From the NCBI GenBank assembly GCA_003509825.1, contig DOMT01000028.1, positions 5,669-11,458 of the forward strand: 5,790 bases of DNA, in the 5' to 3' direction. The position numbers were made by a program, and so were the translations under genes. This stretch comes from Coriobacteriia bacterium (GTDB lineage Bacteria; Actinomycetota; Coriobacteriia; Coriobacteriales; UBA8131). This document shows positions 1 to 5,790 of this stretch, one piece after another; positions within the stretch are counted from its first letter, which is position 1, and the number at the start of each line of letters is the position of its first letter. Under the pieces are notes generated by a model. That model did no database searches. It was not told the DNA's origin and saw nothing but the letters and a program-made list of their open reading frames with translations.

Positions 1-2226
1 GTTCGCCGTCATCGCGATGATCGGAATATGTAGCGAGTGCGGCAGCCCGCTTTTGCGTATCTCCTCAGTCGCTTTGAAGCCGTTCATCTCGGGCATCTGC
101 AGATCCATGAGAATCAGATCGTACCGGCCGGAGTTATCGCGATACTTAGCCACCGCCTCGTTGCCGTCGTGCGCCCAATCGAGCCGTATCCTCGTCGGCT
201 CCAGTAAAGCCTCCAGTATCTCGAAGTTGATATCCATGTCCTCTGCAACGAGGACACTATACTGCGACATATCCAGTATCCGTTTATCTATCAGCTCCTT
301 GAGCGCTTTGACCTCCTTATCCTCGCCCCCGGAAATGAGGTGCTGATCATCTTTAGCACCCGGAACCGGCAGGGAAACCCGGAATCGGAAGGTCGATCCT
401 CTACCCAGATTCGATTCGACCTCCATGGTTCCCCCCATGCTGTCGACTATGCTTTTCGAAATCGCCAACCCGAGTCCCGTCCCACCGTATCTGCGCGTCG
501 TCCCGGAATCGATCTGCTCGAATGACTCGAAGAGTTTTCCCTGCTTATCGGGATCGATACCGATTCCGTCATCGATGACCGCAAACTCCACGATACAGTG
601 ACTCTCGTCGAGTTTCCTCACCTCGCAGCGCAACTCGACATCTCCCTCCTCCGGAGTGAACTTAACGGCATTCGAAAGCAGATTCATGATGATCTGGGCG
701 ATGCGCTGTTCGTCACCGATCAGGCGATCGGGCACCTGTGGATCCACGTAATGGTGCAGTGTCTGATATCTCTCGTCGGCCCTGAACCTGATGATGGATA
801 TGGAGCGGTCTATCATCGCCCTCACATAAAACGGTTCGTTTCTGAGCTTGAACTTCCCGGATTCGATCTTCGACATATCGAGGATGTCACTGATAACACC
901 CATCAGATGATTCGAAGCTTCCTTGATTTTATTCAAACGCAGCTTATTGCGCCCGGGATCATCGTCGGCCAAGGCGAGATTGGTCATGCCGATGATCGCA
1001 CTTATCGGTGTTCTGATTTCGTGACTCATATTCGCCAGAAAGTCGCTGCGCGATTTGAGACCCAACAAAGCCTGCTCGCGAGCGGAGACCAGATCGCTCA
1101 GCGTTTGCTGCAATATGATCGACTCGGCCAAAATCATGACAGCCGAATGCATCGAAGCCGCTTCATGAACGGCCGGGGTACGATCCTTGTCGAGCGCGCC
1201 GAAACTGACGAAGCCCCAGATATCTTCATGGGTGATGATGGGCACCATCAGAGACGATCCTATATCGAAAGAACGTAACAGCGATTTGACGCACTCGGGG
1301 GTATCGGGGCTGTCCAGGGATATATGCAGGTAATCCTTGCGGCGCGACAGCACCTCGACGACGTCTCCGAACTTCGGGAGATCGGCGACGAACCCTACGA
1401 CCCTATCGACCTGATACCCTTGGGGCGAATACCATTCGAAAAGCGCGATCGATACGTTTTTCTCATCCTCCCCGACCACACGCCATATCCTCACCGCGTC
1501 GACCTCGAAGCCCTCGGCGAGCAGCTTGAGCCCTCGAGCCAGTGAGTCGGACTTGTTTCCCCCTTCGGCGGAGAGCAACATCATAGCAACCTGATTGATG
1601 GTCTCACGTAATTCGACCAGGTGATTCACGTGCAAAATGGCGGCATCCGCACGCTCCTTCTCCTTTTCATAGATGAGTCTCTGAAACAGAGCCACCAAAC
1701 CGACGAACGAACCCGCAACCATCCAGGACAACACCATATCCACAAAGGACTGGGTGGCCGATATCTGCACGATGGGAATCATCGGTTCGGGCTGCATGGC
1801 CACGCCGTAGCAAAAAATCACCACCAGGGTCTGCAGGAACAACATGACGACCCTGCGCCACCCATGCACCAGAAGAAACATGGCGAGAATGGGGATCAAA
1901 AAGAAAAAGGCGATGCCGCTGTCCTGCCCACCATGAGCGAAAAACAAAAAAGGAAAGAGGAGGTCGCCTAAGGCGACGATGACGATCGGAACGGCGAAAC
2001 GGTTGATGTCGAAACGATTGACCGCCCAAAACCCGATGCAGAGAACAACGATGATCATCGACGTCGGAACGGCGACGATGGGCGACGCCTGCTCAACGAC
2101 ACGCATGATCAAAGCAAGCGCGGCGGACAGGATACCGAAAACGATCACCATGTTCATCACACGCGCCTCGAGGGAGTACTCCTCGTTATATATGTACTTG
2201 CCGAGAATTCGCATAAACTGATTCAT
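1..2226 (-). CDS. Membrane-bound hybrid sensor histidine kinase (6TM-GAF-HisKA-HATPase_c-REC), 3' end outside window
   Basis: The frame is open for 742 codons from the ATG at 2226 to the left edge, with no frameshift, and lacks a stop in the window. Six hydrophobic stretches lie between about residues 23 and 180, followed by a charged EKEKERAD linker. Residues about 215-370 look like a GAF sensor domain. The kinase core is complete: H-box FLANMSHEIRTP with phospho-acceptor His402, N-box NLLSNA (515-520), G1 DDGIGI (552-557), F-box LFESFEQ (565-571) and G2 GGTGLGLAI (581-589). A receiver domain follows, with acidic residues E662/D663, phospho-acceptor Asp708 in MDLQMPEMNG, and IPIIAMTAN at the edge; its conserved Lys and anything after it are outside. 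In this family His-to-Asp phosphorelay follows ligand or redox sensing; the signal here is unknown. No Shine-Dalgarno precedes ATG 2226, so the start is uncertain: GTG 2247 or an internal Met (for example residue 24) are alternatives. It diverges from feoA1, but a functional link to iron is only inference. Confidence 0.93.
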   Translation of the reverse strand, partial: MNQFMRILGKYIYNEEYSLEARVMNMVIVFGILSAALALIMRVVEQASPIVAVPTSMIIVVLCIGFWAVNRFDINRFAVPIVIVALGDLLFPFLFFAHGGQDSGIAFFFLIPILAMFLLVHGWRRVVMLFLQTLVVIFCYGVAMQPEPMIPIVQISATQSFVDMVLSWMVAGSFVGLVALFQRLIYEKEKERADAAILHVNHLVELRETINQVAMMLLSAEGGNKSDSLARGLKLLAEGFEVDAVRIWRVVGEDEKNVSIALFEWYSPQGYQVDRVVGFVADLPKFGDVVEVLSRRKDYLHISLDSPDTPECVKSLLRSFDIGSSLMVPIITHEDIWGFVSFGALDKDRTPAVHEAASMHSAVMILAESIILQQTLSDLVSAREQALLGLKSRSDFLANMSHEIRTPISAIIGMTNLALADDDPGRNKLRLNKIKEASNHLMGVISDILDMSKIESGKFKLRNEPFYVRAMIDRSISIIRFRADERYQTLHHYVDPQVPDRLIGDEQRIAQIIMNLLSNAVKFTPEEGDVELRCEVRKLDESHCIVEFAVIDDGIGIDPDKQGKLFESFEQIDSGTTRRYGGTGLGLAISKSIVDSMGGTMEVESNLGRGSTFRFRVSLPVPGAKDDQHLISGGEDKEVKALKELIDKRILDMSQYSVLVAEDMDINFEILEALLEPTRIRLDWAHDGNEAVAKYRDNSGRYDLILMDLQMPEMNGFKATEEIRKSGLPHSLHIPIIAMTAN

Positions 2227-2247
2227 GTAAAAATAGTACCATGCCAC

Positions 2248-2277
2248 ACGATGCTATATCATCCGATATAGCATCGT
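2248..2277. repeat. Perfect 13-bp inverted repeat in the divergent intergenic region
   Basis: Arms acgatgctatatc (2248-2260) and gatatagcatcgt (2265-2277) are exact reverse complements around a 4-nt centre (atcc). The element ends 21 nt upstream of the kinase ATG. As DNA it resembles a dimeric regulator operator. As RNA from the minus strand it would form a stable hairpin in the kinase leader, just ahead of the start. No T-tract follows in either direction, so a terminator is unlikely. It shares no similarity with the operator-like motifs before feoA1 and feoB, so it probably serves the kinase gene only. Confidence 0.75.
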
Positions 2278-2316
2278 ATTGTTGAAAAATATAACTTCTG
2301 ATGCACGAAGATGCAT
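2254..2316 (-). CDS. Possible 20-aa leader peptide upstream of the kinase gene
   Basis: On the minus strand a strong GGAGGA (2326-2321) lies 4-5 nt before ATG 2316, far better than any site near the kinase start. The frame encodes MHLRASEVIFFNNTMLYRMI and stops at TAG (2256-2254). It is in the same frame as the kinase ATG at 2226, 27 nt beyond the stop, and its last codons lie in the left-reading half of a perfect palindrome. It could be a regulatory leader peptide coupled to kinase translation, the original N-terminus of the kinase interrupted by a nonsense codon, or chance. I recognise no homologue. The good ribosome binding site is seen; translation is inferred. Confidence 0.35.
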   Translation of the reverse strand: MHLRASEVIFFNNTMLYRMI

Positions 2317-2326
2317 GAATTCCTCC

Positions 2327-2362
2327 CGGGCGAGACCCGACGCACCGGCTCCGGCGTTTTTT
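2327..2362. other. Two small GC-rich stems plus T6 run, of unclear role
   Basis: A 4-bp stem cggg/cccg (2327-2330 with 2336-2339) is followed by an imperfect stem acgc/gcgt (2340-2343 with 2354-2357, with inner ccg/cgg pairs) and six T residues at 2357-2362. On the plus strand this looks like a weak terminator, but no plus-strand gene precedes it. On the minus strand it lies in the likely kinase leader, right before the GGAGGA at 2326-2321, and a TATAAA-like -10 (2365-2360) sits just upstream without a clear -35. The assignment as terminator, leader structure or promoter cannot be settled from sequence. Confidence 0.25.
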
Positions 2363-2376
2363 ATATCGTTTTCATA

Positions 2377-2405
2377 TTGACAGGATGCGGTAAAGAAGTT
2401 AATCT
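2377..2405 (+). promoter_or_regulatory. sigma70-type promoter of the feoA1-feoA2 unit
   Basis: A perfect -35 box TTGACA (2377-2382) is separated by 17 nt from a -10 box TAATCT (2400-2405), giving an expected transcription start near 2412 and a leader of about 40 nt before feoA1. The -10 overlaps the operator-like motif at 2398-2413, which fits repression by steric blocking of RNA polymerase. Both boxes are seen; activity is inferred. Confidence 0.8.
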
Positions 2406-2413
2406 AAGCTAAC
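2398..2413 (+). promoter_or_regulatory. Candidate metal-repressor operator over the feoA1 -10 box
   Basis: The motif gttaatctaagctaac has GTTA/TAAC half-sites 8 nt apart and matches the element before feoB (3012-3027) at 12 of 16 positions. A further half, agattaac (2427-2434), is the exact reverse complement of gttaatct (2398-2405), so a second dimer may bind downstream. TTA...TAA half-sites recall operators of DtxR/IdeR/MntR-type repressors, but spacing differs from the classical 19-bp DtxR box, so the regulator's identity is inference. Its position over the -10 predicts repression when iron is plentiful. Confidence 0.6.
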
Positions 2414-2450
2414 TATAAGTAAGACAAGATTAACATAGCTGGAGGCAGCC

Positions 2451-2660
2451 ATGGCACTGACCGAAGTATTCGACTGTGACAAATATCGTATACGCCGCAT
2501 ACTGGGCGATAGCAAAGTCCGCCATCATCTTGAAAACCTCGGTTTTATCCCCGGGGAGTGGGTGCGCATCATCAATCATGTCGATAGCGGCCTGATCGTA
2601 AACATCAAGGGATGCCGCGTTGCCGTTAACCACGATGCCGCCGCAATGATACTGGTTTAG
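2451..2660 (+). CDS. feoA: FeoA-family protein, divergent paralogue (first of two)
   Basis: This 69-aa protein is a stand-alone FeoA domain, a small SH3-like beta barrel that acts in the cytosol with FeoB in Fe(II) uptake. Recognisable elements are the helix RRILGDSKVRHHLENLGF followed by IPGEWVRIIN (residues about 15-41) and the beta stretch SGLIVNIKGCRVAVN. Compared with ordinary FeoA it has SGLIVNIKG in place of the Pro/Gly-rich G-x-P-x-x-V loop and lacks the usual (A/S)LR motif, having VAVNHDAAAMILV at the end. This variant type is commonly the first of a tandem FeoA pair in Firmicutes-like feo loci. The start is supported by GGAGG at 2441-2445, 5 nt before ATG. It is first in a two-gene unit with feoA2, 18 nt apart. 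The precise function of FeoA proteins remains debated; they are thought to tune FeoB activity. Confidence 0.88.
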   Translation: MALTEVFDCDKYRIRRILGDSKVRHHLENLGFIPGEWVRIINHVDSGLIVNIKGCRVAVNHDAAAMILV

Positions 2661-2678
2661 AGAAATGGGAAGAACGTG

Positions 2679-2900
2679 ATGAAGACTCTGGATACCGTTA
2701 AGACGGGGGAAACCGTTTCGGTGAGCAAGCTGAGCGGTGACGGCGCCATCAAGCGTCGACTGATGGACATGGGGATAACGAAGGGTACGAGCATCTTCGT
2801 GCGCAAGCTCGCCCCGCTGGGCGATCCCGTGGAGGTTACCGTACGCGGATATGAACTCTCGCTGCGCAGGGCGGAAGCAAAGCTGATACAAGTCGCATGA
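2679..2900 (+). CDS. feoA: FeoA-family protein, canonical type (second of two)
   Basis: This 73-aa stand-alone FeoA domain has the classical family pattern: an N-terminal strand (TVKTGETVSVSKL), helix AIKRRLMDMGI with the (L/M)xxMG-I-x-(P/K)G turn, a strand pair around LAPLGDPVEVTVRGYELSLR, and a final AEAKLIQV strand. The G-D-P and SLR elements missing in the upstream paralogue are present here, so this is the better candidate for ordinary FeoB interaction. ATG 2679 is preferred because GGGAAG (2667-2672) lies 6 nt upstream; the GTG at 2676 directly before it would add one residue. It follows feoA1 by 18 nt in the same transcript and is followed by a terminator, so both FeoA proteins can be made without readthrough into feoB. 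Confidence 0.93.
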   Translation: MKTLDTVKTGETVSVSKLSGDGAIKRRLMDMGITKGTSIFVRKLAPLGDPVEVTVRGYELSLRRAEAKLIQVA

Positions 2901-2972
2901 TGCAATGAAAGGTCGCCCGTGCCGCGAAGGAGCGAAGTCACGCCGAAGCGGAGTCCGATGCGATCGAGTTTT

Positions 2973-2998
2973 AAAGCCCTCCGATTGAAAGGGCTTTT
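2973..2998 (+). terminator. Rho-independent terminator after feoA2
   Basis: An 8-bp stem aaagccct (2973-2980) / agggcttt (2990-2997) with a 9-nt loop is followed by a T-rich stretch ttttattt (2995-3002). It lies 72 nt after the feoA2 stop and before the second operator-like motif, so it separates the feoA pair from feoB, at least partly. The A-run on the left gives some potential for bidirectional function, but no opposing gene ends here. Confidence 0.75.
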
Positions 2999-3011
2999 AT
3001 TTCGGAAGATT

Positions 3012-3027
3012 GTTAGTCTCTACTAAC
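3012..3027 (+). promoter_or_regulatory. Candidate metal-repressor operator upstream of feoB
   Basis: The element gttagtctctactaac is a perfect palindrome of 6-bp arms (gttagt/actaac) around ctct. It matches the motif on the feoA1 promoter at 12 of 16 positions, giving a shared pattern GTTA-R-TCT-N3-CTAAC. It lies between the terminator and feoB, 73 nt before the feoB ATG, where a feoB promoter would be expected. I find no convincing -35/-10 pair nearby (TTGAAA at 2985-2990 is inside the terminator loop and has no good -10 at 17 nt). A DtxR/MntR-type regulator is plausible by analogy but not shown. Confidence 0.6.
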
Positions 3028-3100
3028 TTGAGAATGAAGTGTCTCCTTTCCGCGTCGCATAAAGGGAATCGGGACATGAAAGAGAGGAACAAACACGATC

Positions 3101-5590
3101 ATGGCAACGACAATCGCGCTGGCGGGAAATCCCAATACCGGAAAAACAACCTTGTTCAACGCGCTCACCGGCACGAACCGGTTTGTGGGGAACTGGCCCG
3201 GTGTTACCGTTGAGAAGAAGCAAGGGCGCTTGAAAAACGATAGGAATGTCCAGGTCGTCGACCTTCCGGGCATCTACTCGCTCTCTCCTTACACCTTAGA
3301 GGAGGTCATCGCCCGCAACTACCTGCTCATGGAACAACCCGATGTCATCATCAACATCGTCGACGGCTCCAATCTGGAGCGCAACCTCTACCTTACCACG
3401 CAGCTGTTGGAAATCGGCATTCCGGTGGTCACGGCCATCAATATGATGGATACCGTCCGCAAAAACGGCGATAAGATCACCGTGACCGAACTGGAAAAAC
3501 AGCTGGGTTGTAAGGTCATCGAGATTTCGGCGCTCAAAAACGAGGGCATAGATGAACTGGTGAGAGCAGCCATCTCCGCACAGGCGGACAAGCATTCGAG
3601 CCTGAAGCGACAGGCGGGCGCGAATCGTTATGCCTCGAAGGAACTCGAGAGCTCGCTTTGCGGGATCGAGGCTTTACTACCCACGGGCATCGCAGCCGAA
3701 AGACGGCGCTTCCTCGCCGTAAAGGTGTTTGAGCGTGATGAGAAGCTGGAGGAGCTGCTCACACTCAAAACCGACGGCAAGGCCGAGGCTGTATCCGCCC
3801 CTGCCGTCGCCGGGTTGCAAGAGAGCGCCTCCCCCATCATCGAGGCGGCCGAAAAAGCAAGCGACGACGACTCGGAGAGCATCATCATCAACGCACGTTA
3901 CGGGCATATCTCGGATATCATCGGCGGTGTACTCACGCAGAAAAATGCCGGCAAGGAATCCACTTCCGACAAGATCGACAAAGTGGTGACCAACCGTATT
4001 TTGGCCCTGCCGATCTTTGCGGTGGTCATGTTTCTCGTGTACTTCCTCGCCGTTACCACGGTGGGCAGCATCGTTACCGACTGGGCCAACGACGGCGTCT
4101 TCGGCGACGGCTGGTTTCTTACCGGTGAGCCGGAGGAGTACAGCGAGGTAGCCGGTGAGTTCGAAGAGGCCTCGATGGCCATCGAGGCCTATGAGGCTGC
4201 GGCTGCAGAGGATGGTCTCGATCCCGAGAGCGCCGGCTTTACCGAAGATGCCATCGATGCGAATCTGACGGCCTCCTATGAGACCTACGACGACGAGGCG
4301 GGCACGAACGAGATCATCGAGGTCGATGCCGCCGCCTACGAAGAAGCGCTAGCCGTCGAGGAACCGAACCCTTCGGACTACGGTATCTGGATCGTCGGTG
4401 TACCCGTCTTGATCGGTGGCCTGCTTGAAGCGATCGCCGCCGCCGATTGGGTACAGGGCCTGGTGCTCGACGGTATCGTCGCCGGTGTGGGAGCGGTGCT
4501 CGGGTTCGTGCCCCAGATGCTGGTACTGTTCTTGCTGCTTGCCCTACTTGAACAATGCGGTTACATGGCACGCATCGCCTTTATCCTCGACCGCGTATTC
4601 CGCCGCTTCGGCCTTTCGGGCAAAAGCTTCATCCCTATCCTCATCGGTACGGGTTGCGGTGTTCCCGGCATCATGGCATCACGCACCATCGAAAATCAAA
4701 ACGATCGTCGGATGACCGTCATGACCACGACGTTCATCCCCTGCGGTGCCAAATTGCCGGTTATCGCACTGTTCGCCGGCGCCATCTTCGCCGGTGCCTG
4801 GTGGGTGGCACCCTCGGCTTACTTCCTCGGCATCGCCACCATACTCTGCACCGGTATCGTACTGAAAAAAACCCGTTTCTTCACCGGCGACGCCGCTCCG
4901 TTTTTGATGGAACTACCCGCCTACCACCTGCCTACGGCACCGATGGTGCTGCGTAGCATGTGGGAACGCGCCCGGTCGTTCATCAAGCGCGCGGGTACCA
5001 TCATCCTGCTCGCCGCCATCATCGTCTGGTTTATCTCGGGCTACGGCTTTACCGACGGTGGCTTCGGCGCGGTCGAAGATAGCGCGAACTCCATCCTCGC
5101 CGTCCTCGGTAGTGGCATCGCCTGGATATTCGCACCGCTCGGCTTCGGTACCTGGGAGGCGGCAGCCGCTTCCGTCACCGGACTCATCGCCAAAGAAAAC
5201 CTGGTCAGCACCTTCTCCATCCTCTACGGCAGCGAGGGTAGCTGGTATACCGCCATGCAGATGAGCTTCGGTCTCGCCGCAGCCTATGCGCTCATGGCAT
5301 TCAATCTGCTGTGCGCTCCCTGCTTCGCCGCCATGGGTGCCATCCGTCGCGAAATGAACAATCCGCGTTGGACGGCAGCCGCCATCGCCTACCAATGCGG
5401 TGTCGCCTGGCTGGTGGCTTTGTGGATCTATCAATTCGCAGGTCTTCTGATCGGTGAGGTTGCCGTCAATCCGTTTACCTTCATCGCCCTGGCAACCTTT
5501 GCGGCATTCATCTATCTTCTGGTTCGTCCCGCAAAAAATCGCAGTAAGTCGACGGTATCCGCAGGAAACGTCGCAGCCGAGACAGTCTGA
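3101..5590 (+). CDS. feoB: Ferrous iron transport protein B (FeoB) with acidic loop insert
   Basis: FeoB is the inner-membrane Fe(II) permease with an N-terminal cytosolic GTPase. The G domain shows G1 GNPNTGKTT (9-17), G2 Thr36 in WPGVTVE, G3 DLPG (54-57), G4 NMMD (114-117) and G5 SALK (143-146). A helical, guanine-dissociation-inhibitor-like spacer follows to about residue 290. The membrane part starts with TM1 (about 302-324) and has the two Gate motifs: ECGYMAR-type LLEQCGYMARIAF (482-494), GTGCGVPGIMA (516-526), PCGAKLPV (547-554), and the second-gate LCAPCFAAMGA with Cys738 and Cys741. At 829 aa it is longer than the roughly 770 aa of E. coli FeoB. The excess is an insert at about residues 336-427, after TM1, hence extracytoplasmic, with about 28 Asp/Glu and no Lys, Arg or His. 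The FeoA domain is not fused. ATG 3101 begins the typical MATTIALAGNP; GAGAGGA (3082-3088) is the ribosome binding site, with a rather long 12-nt spacing. Confidence 0.98.
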   Translation: MATTIALAGNPNTGKTTLFNALTGTNRFVGNWPGVTVEKKQGRLKNDRNVQVVDLPGIYSLSPYTLEEVIARNYLLMEQPDVIINIVDGSNLERNLYLTTQLLEIGIPVVTAINMMDTVRKNGDKITVTELEKQLGCKVIEISALKNEGIDELVRAAISAQADKHSSLKRQAGANRYASKELESSLCGIEALLPTGIAAERRRFLAVKVFERDEKLEELLTLKTDGKAEAVSAPAVAGLQESASPIIEAAEKASDDDSESIIINARYGHISDIIGGVLTQKNAGKESTSDKIDKVVTNRILALPIFAVVMFLVYFLAVTTVGSIVTDWANDGVFGDGWFLTGEPEEYSEVAGEFEEASMAIEAYEAAAAEDGLDPESAGFTEDAIDANLTASYETYDDEAGTNEIIEVDAAAYEEALAVEEPNPSDYGIWIVGVPVLIGGLLEAIAAADWVQGLVLDGIVAGVGAVLGFVPQMLVLFLLLALLEQCGYMARIAFILDRVFRRFGLSGKSFIPILIGTGCGVPGIMASRTIENQNDRRMTVMTTTFIPCGAKLPVIALFAGAIFAGAWWVAPSAYFLGIATILCTGIVLKKTRFFTGDAAPFLMELPAYHLPTAPMVLRSMWERARSFIKRAGTIILLAAIIVWFISGYGFTDGGFGAVEDSANSILAVLGSGIAWIFAPLGFGTWEAAAASVTGLIAKENLVSTFSILYGSEGSWYTAMQMSFGLAAAYALMAFNLLCAPCFAAMGAIRREMNNPRWTAAAIAYQCGVAWLVALWIYQFAGLLIGEVAVNPFTFIALATFAAFIYLLVRPAKNRSKSTVSAGNVAAETV

Positions 5591-5604
5591 TTTTATCGAT
5601 CGAT

Positions 5605-5645
5605 GCAACGGCACTCCTCCCCTTGCCTTTCGGGAGTGCCGTTGC
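5605..5645 (+). other. Strong hairpin between feoB and the Cys-rich gene, no T-tract
   Basis: Arms gcaacggcactcc (5605-5617) and ggagtgccgttgc (5633-5645) are perfect 13-bp complements with a 15-nt loop. It begins 14 nt after the feoB stop and ends 11 nt before the ribosome binding site of the next gene. No run of T follows in either direction, so a classical terminator is unlikely. It could slow decay from the 3' end and lower expression of the downstream gene relative to feoB, or act as a partial terminator. Confidence 0.7.
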
Positions 5646-5666
5646 GGAAACTTTTGAGGTGTTTTC

Positions 5667-5790
5667 ATGGGAACAATCGCAGTGGTAACGGTCTTGGCCG
5701 CAATCGTCGGCGCGATCATCTACTCCCTGGTGAGAAAAAAGCAAAAGGGCATCACCCACGACTGCGGCGGCTGTGGAGCCTGCGACTCGG
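5667..5790 (+). CDS. FeoB-associated Cys-rich membrane protein, 3' end outside window
   Basis: The first 41 codons are present and no stop is reached. Residues about 3-22 (TIAVVTVLAAIVGAIIYSLV) form a single membrane helix, followed by a basic stop-transfer stretch RKKQKG and a cysteine cluster DCGGCGACDS with Cys33, Cys36 and Cys39. This matches the small FeoB-associated Cys-rich membrane protein family (Pfam FeoB_associated), usually 45-70 aa and encoded right after feoB. The role is not established; metal handling at the cytosolic face of FeoB is an inference from the Cys cluster and context. ATG 5667 is supported by GAGGT (5656-5660) 6 nt upstream. The gene lies 76 nt after feoB on the same strand, beyond a hairpin, and is probably co-transcribed. 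Confidence 0.85.
   Translation, partial: MGTIAVVTVLAAIVGAIIYSLVRKKQKGITHDCGGCGACDS

Noticed and set aside
598..1278. Plus-strand open frame of 226 codons inside the kinase region
   Set aside because: The minus strand here encodes an unbroken HisKA/HATPase_c core with all motifs; the plus-strand product resembles nothing and is a shadow.
2395..2435. Fur box at the feoA1 promoter
   Set aside because: There is no GATAAT-type hexamer array; the GTTA/TAAC half-sites fit a DtxR/MntR-like pattern better.
2430..2891. Minus-strand open frame of 153 codons across both feoA genes
   Set aside because: Antisense to two recognisable FeoA domains, each with its own ribosome binding site.
2905..2988. Possible 27-codon ORF between feoA2 and feoB
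   Set aside because: It has no ribosome binding site, runs into the terminator stem, and its basic peptide has no recognisable feature.
2985..3013. Promoter TTGAAA (2985-2990) with a -10 near 3008-3013 for feoB
   Set aside because: The -35 lies in the terminator loop and the -10 candidate gattgt matches only 3 of 6 positions, so it was not annotated.
3076..3101. Earlier ATG at 3076 as an alternative feoB start
   Set aside because: It is not in frame with the FeoB G domain; the in-frame ATG at 3101 gives the typical FeoB N-terminus.
4913..5719. Minus-strand open frame of 268 codons opposite the feoB 3' end
   Set aside because: It is antisense to well-conserved FeoB membrane and gate motifs, has a low-complexity charged composition typical of shadow frames in GC-rich DNA, and no ribosome binding site of note.

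Overview
The window shows one end of a ferrous-iron uptake (feo) locus facing a divergently transcribed membrane histidine kinase. Base composition is moderately GC-rich in the genes and AT-rich in the regulatory gaps. The organisation (two separate small FeoA proteins, a long FeoB with a large acidic loop insert, then a FeoB-associated Cys-rich membrane peptide) is the type found in anaerobic Gram-positive bacteria. The FeoB core and the DtxR-like operator candidates suggest Coriobacteriia or a relative, but this is an impression from sequence style and not a proven assignment.

Left part (1-2226, minus strand): one uninterrupted reading frame for a hybrid sensor kinase. It has six predicted membrane helices, a GAF-like domain, a HisKA/HATPase_c kinase core with all the usual boxes, and a receiver domain that runs off the left edge of the window. 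The 224-nt divergent gap (2227-2450) holds, on the kinase side, a perfect 13-bp palindrome and a 20-codon leader ORF with a strong Shine-Dalgarno sequence, in frame with the kinase. On the feo side it holds a very good sigma70-type promoter with an operator-like motif over its -10 box.

Right part (2451-5790, plus strand): feoA1, feoA2, a rho-independent terminator, a second copy of the operator-like motif, feoB (829 aa), a strong hairpin without a T-tract, and the start of a gene for a FeoB-associated Cys-rich membrane protein cut by the right edge. FeoB is the Fe(II) permease with its GTPase domain. The FeoA proteins are cytosolic SH3-like partners. The small Cys-rich protein probably sits beside FeoB in the membrane. 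The shared 16-bp motif upstream of both feoA1 and feoB (12 of 16 positions identical) suggests that one metal-responsive repressor controls two transcription units separated by the terminator.

I see no RNA genes, mobile elements or CRISPR arrays. The feo system itself is well known. The parts worth a second look are the regulatory architecture, the all-acidic FeoB loop insert, and the leader-ORF/palindrome arrangement before the kinase.
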